Of a stretch of DNA of 64,000 nt, positions 62,964 through 64,000 are shown in pieces. Origin of the DNA: Candidatus Poribacteria bacterium (GTDB taxonomy: Bacteria > Poribacteria > WGA-4E > WGA-3G); NCBI GenBank assembly GCA_022394755.1, contig JAGFCA010000036.1, positions 62,001-126,000 on the forward strand, written 5' to 3'. The notes under the pieces were generated by a model. The model worked only from the letters and a program-made list of their open reading frames with translations, made no database searches and was not told the origin of the DNA. Each line of letters starts with the position of its first letter. The stretch's first letter is position 1. A program made the position numbers and the translations under genes.

Positions 62964-64000
62964 TTGTCCGATAACTTATTACACTCCCTAAACAATATAC
63001 AACGTCAAGCCGTTCAACATACCACTGGACCGTTGCTCATATTATCAGGTGCTGGTAGTGGAAAAACCAGAGTCATCACGCATCGTATCGCATATCTCAT
63101 CAAAGAACACCGAGTATCTCCCTTCCGTATTCTGGCAGTAACATTCACTAACAAAGCAGCGAATGAAATGAAAGAACGTCTGGAAACACTTGTTGATCCA
63201 GGTGTCAGTAAAAACCTATGGGTGGCTACATTCCATTCAACATGTGCCAAATTTCTAAGACGAGATATTGAACAATTAAAAGGCTTTACAAGCAATTTCA
63301 CTATCTACGACAAAGGTGAACAAGTTACCGTTGTTAAAGATGTCATGAGACAATTTGGTTTGGATGATAAACAGTATAGTCCACGTACCATACACGATAT
63401 GATTAGTGGTGCAAAAAACAAGAATATCAGTCCAGCAAACTATGATTCAATGGCGGATGGATTCTATGAGAAAATCGTTTCAAGGGTATATCCACAATAT
63501 CAAGATACACTACGCAAGAACAATGCATTAGATTATGATGATCTTCTCAATTACACTGTAGAACTCTTTAAAAATCATCCGGAGATACTGAGAAAATATA
63601 ATGAAAATTTTATACATATTCTCGTGGATGAATATCAAGATACAAATCAAACACAATATGAACTTGTCAAATTATTAGCAGGTGAGAGGAAGAATGTTTG
63701 TGTTGTTGGCGACGATGACCAATCAATATACGGATTCCGAGGCGCAGACATATATAATATACTCAATTTTGAGAAACATTATTCTAACACAGAAGTCCTA
63801 CGATTAGAACAAAACTACCGTTCAACACAGAATATATTAGATGCCGCATGGAGTGTTGTCCAGAATAACAAGAACAGAAAAGAGAAGAAGCTATGGACTG
63901 AAAATGATGCTGGAGAGCTTGTAACGTGTTATAAGGCGATTGATGAAACTGATGAGGCTGGGTACGTTGGAACTAAGATTGAAGAATGGCATGCTGAAGG
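62964..64000 (+). CDS. uvrD: UvrD/PcrA-type superfamily 1 DNA helicase (3'-truncated by window edge)
   Basis: The frame opens at TTG 62964, preceded by GGAG with seven-base spacing, and runs off the right edge. SF1A helicase motifs appear in order: LNNIQRQAVQH (Q motif), LSGAGSGKTRVI (motif I), AVTFTNKAANEM (Ia), ATFHSTCAKFLRR, LVDEYQDTNQTQYEL (II), VVGDDDQSIYGFRGA (III) and RLEQNYRSTQNIL (IV). UvrD/PcrA unwinds 3'-5' in excision repair and replication restart. About 345 of some 700 residues are visible. No lesion is seen. Confidence 0.95.
   Translation, partial: MSDNLLHSLNNIQRQAVQHTTGPLLILSGAGSGKTRVITHRIAYLIKEHRVSPFRILAVTFTNKAANEMKERLETLVDPGVSKNLWVATFHSTCAKFLRRDIEQLKGFTSNFTIYDKGEQVTVVKDVMRQFGLDDKQYSPRTIHDMISGAKNKNISPANYDSMADGFYEKIVSRVYPQYQDTLRKNNALDYDDLLNYTVELFKNHPEILRKYNENFIHILVDEYQDTNQTQYELVKLLAGERKNVCVVGDDDQSIYGFRGADIYNILNFEKHYSNTEVLRLEQNYRSTQNILDAAWSVVQNNKNRKEKKLWTENDAGELVTCYKAIDETDEAGYVGTKIEEWHAE

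Noticed and set aside
1..64000. tRNA genes, rRNA genes and CRISPR arrays
   Set aside because: I found no T-loop-like GGTTCRANYCC stretch in a cloverleaf context, no rRNA-like conserved segments and no regularly spaced repeats; the LRR periodicity is coding.

Overview
The window is AT-rich bacterial DNA (about one third G+C by eye). It has no phage or plasmid core genes, no rRNA or tRNA gene and no CRISPR array that I can see. The gene content resembles Candidatus Poribacteria or a close relative: a PhyH dioxygenase fused to HEAT repeats, a DUF6785-type membrane protein, LamG-like secreted proteins, Tat-exported sulfatases with a dockerin and an NYPNPFNPETWIP-type C-terminal module, and many TTG/GTG starts. 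That assignment rests on gene content and is an inference.

Layout. Positions 1-2078 hold the end of a bacterial RNA-repair enzyme (Pnkp, phosphatase and ligase modules). Next come lipoproteins, a glycosyltransferase and three tandem secreted leucine-rich-repeat (LRR) proteins (5999-12819). Positions 13137-33153 form one long plus-strand surface-polysaccharide locus. It has a sugar kinase/nucleotidyltransferase pair, a flippase, four sulfotransferases, an O-antigen-ligase-like protein and a membrane-anchored glycoside hydrolase. It continues with three tandem Tat-exported sulfatases, a Wzi-like outer-membrane protein, a GT4 glycosyltransferase and a WcaJ-type initiating transferase. The simplest reading is a cell that builds, polymerises, exports, sulfates, trims and desulfates its own surface glycan. 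Three LRR proteins and three sulfatases share the same dockerin plus C-terminal sorting-like module.

Positions 33181-43740 are mixed: DUF983, an SDR dehydrogenase, a TonB-like protein, two C-type-lectin-like proteins, an intact LamG-like gene beside a broken copy, DUF6785 and PhyH-HEAT. Positions 43857-47772 carry a coiled-coil protein, an MNT-HEPN fusion, an orphan amidohydrolase tail and a two-copy nucleotidyltransferase protein whose second copy has lost its active site. An uvrA-family gene follows, with a textbook terminator.

Positions 51040-61756 are an accessory island on the minus strand. It holds a complete type I restriction-modification system (hsdM, hsdS, hsdR), spread over 10 kb and interleaved with a YgjP-like metallopeptidase, a zincin lipoprotein and a small basic protein. 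It also holds decayed genes (HicA/HicB, a DUF6575-like gene, an HNH-like gene) and a 425-bp non-coding element with 18-bp terminal inverted repeats and 9-bp target duplications. The window ends inside a UvrD/PcrA helicase that starts at a TTG at 62964.

The most distinctive items are the sulfated-glycan locus, the shared sorting module used after both Sec and Tat signals, the MITE-like element, the HsdS with two nearly identical recognition domains, and several gene remnants visible only when frames are joined by hand.
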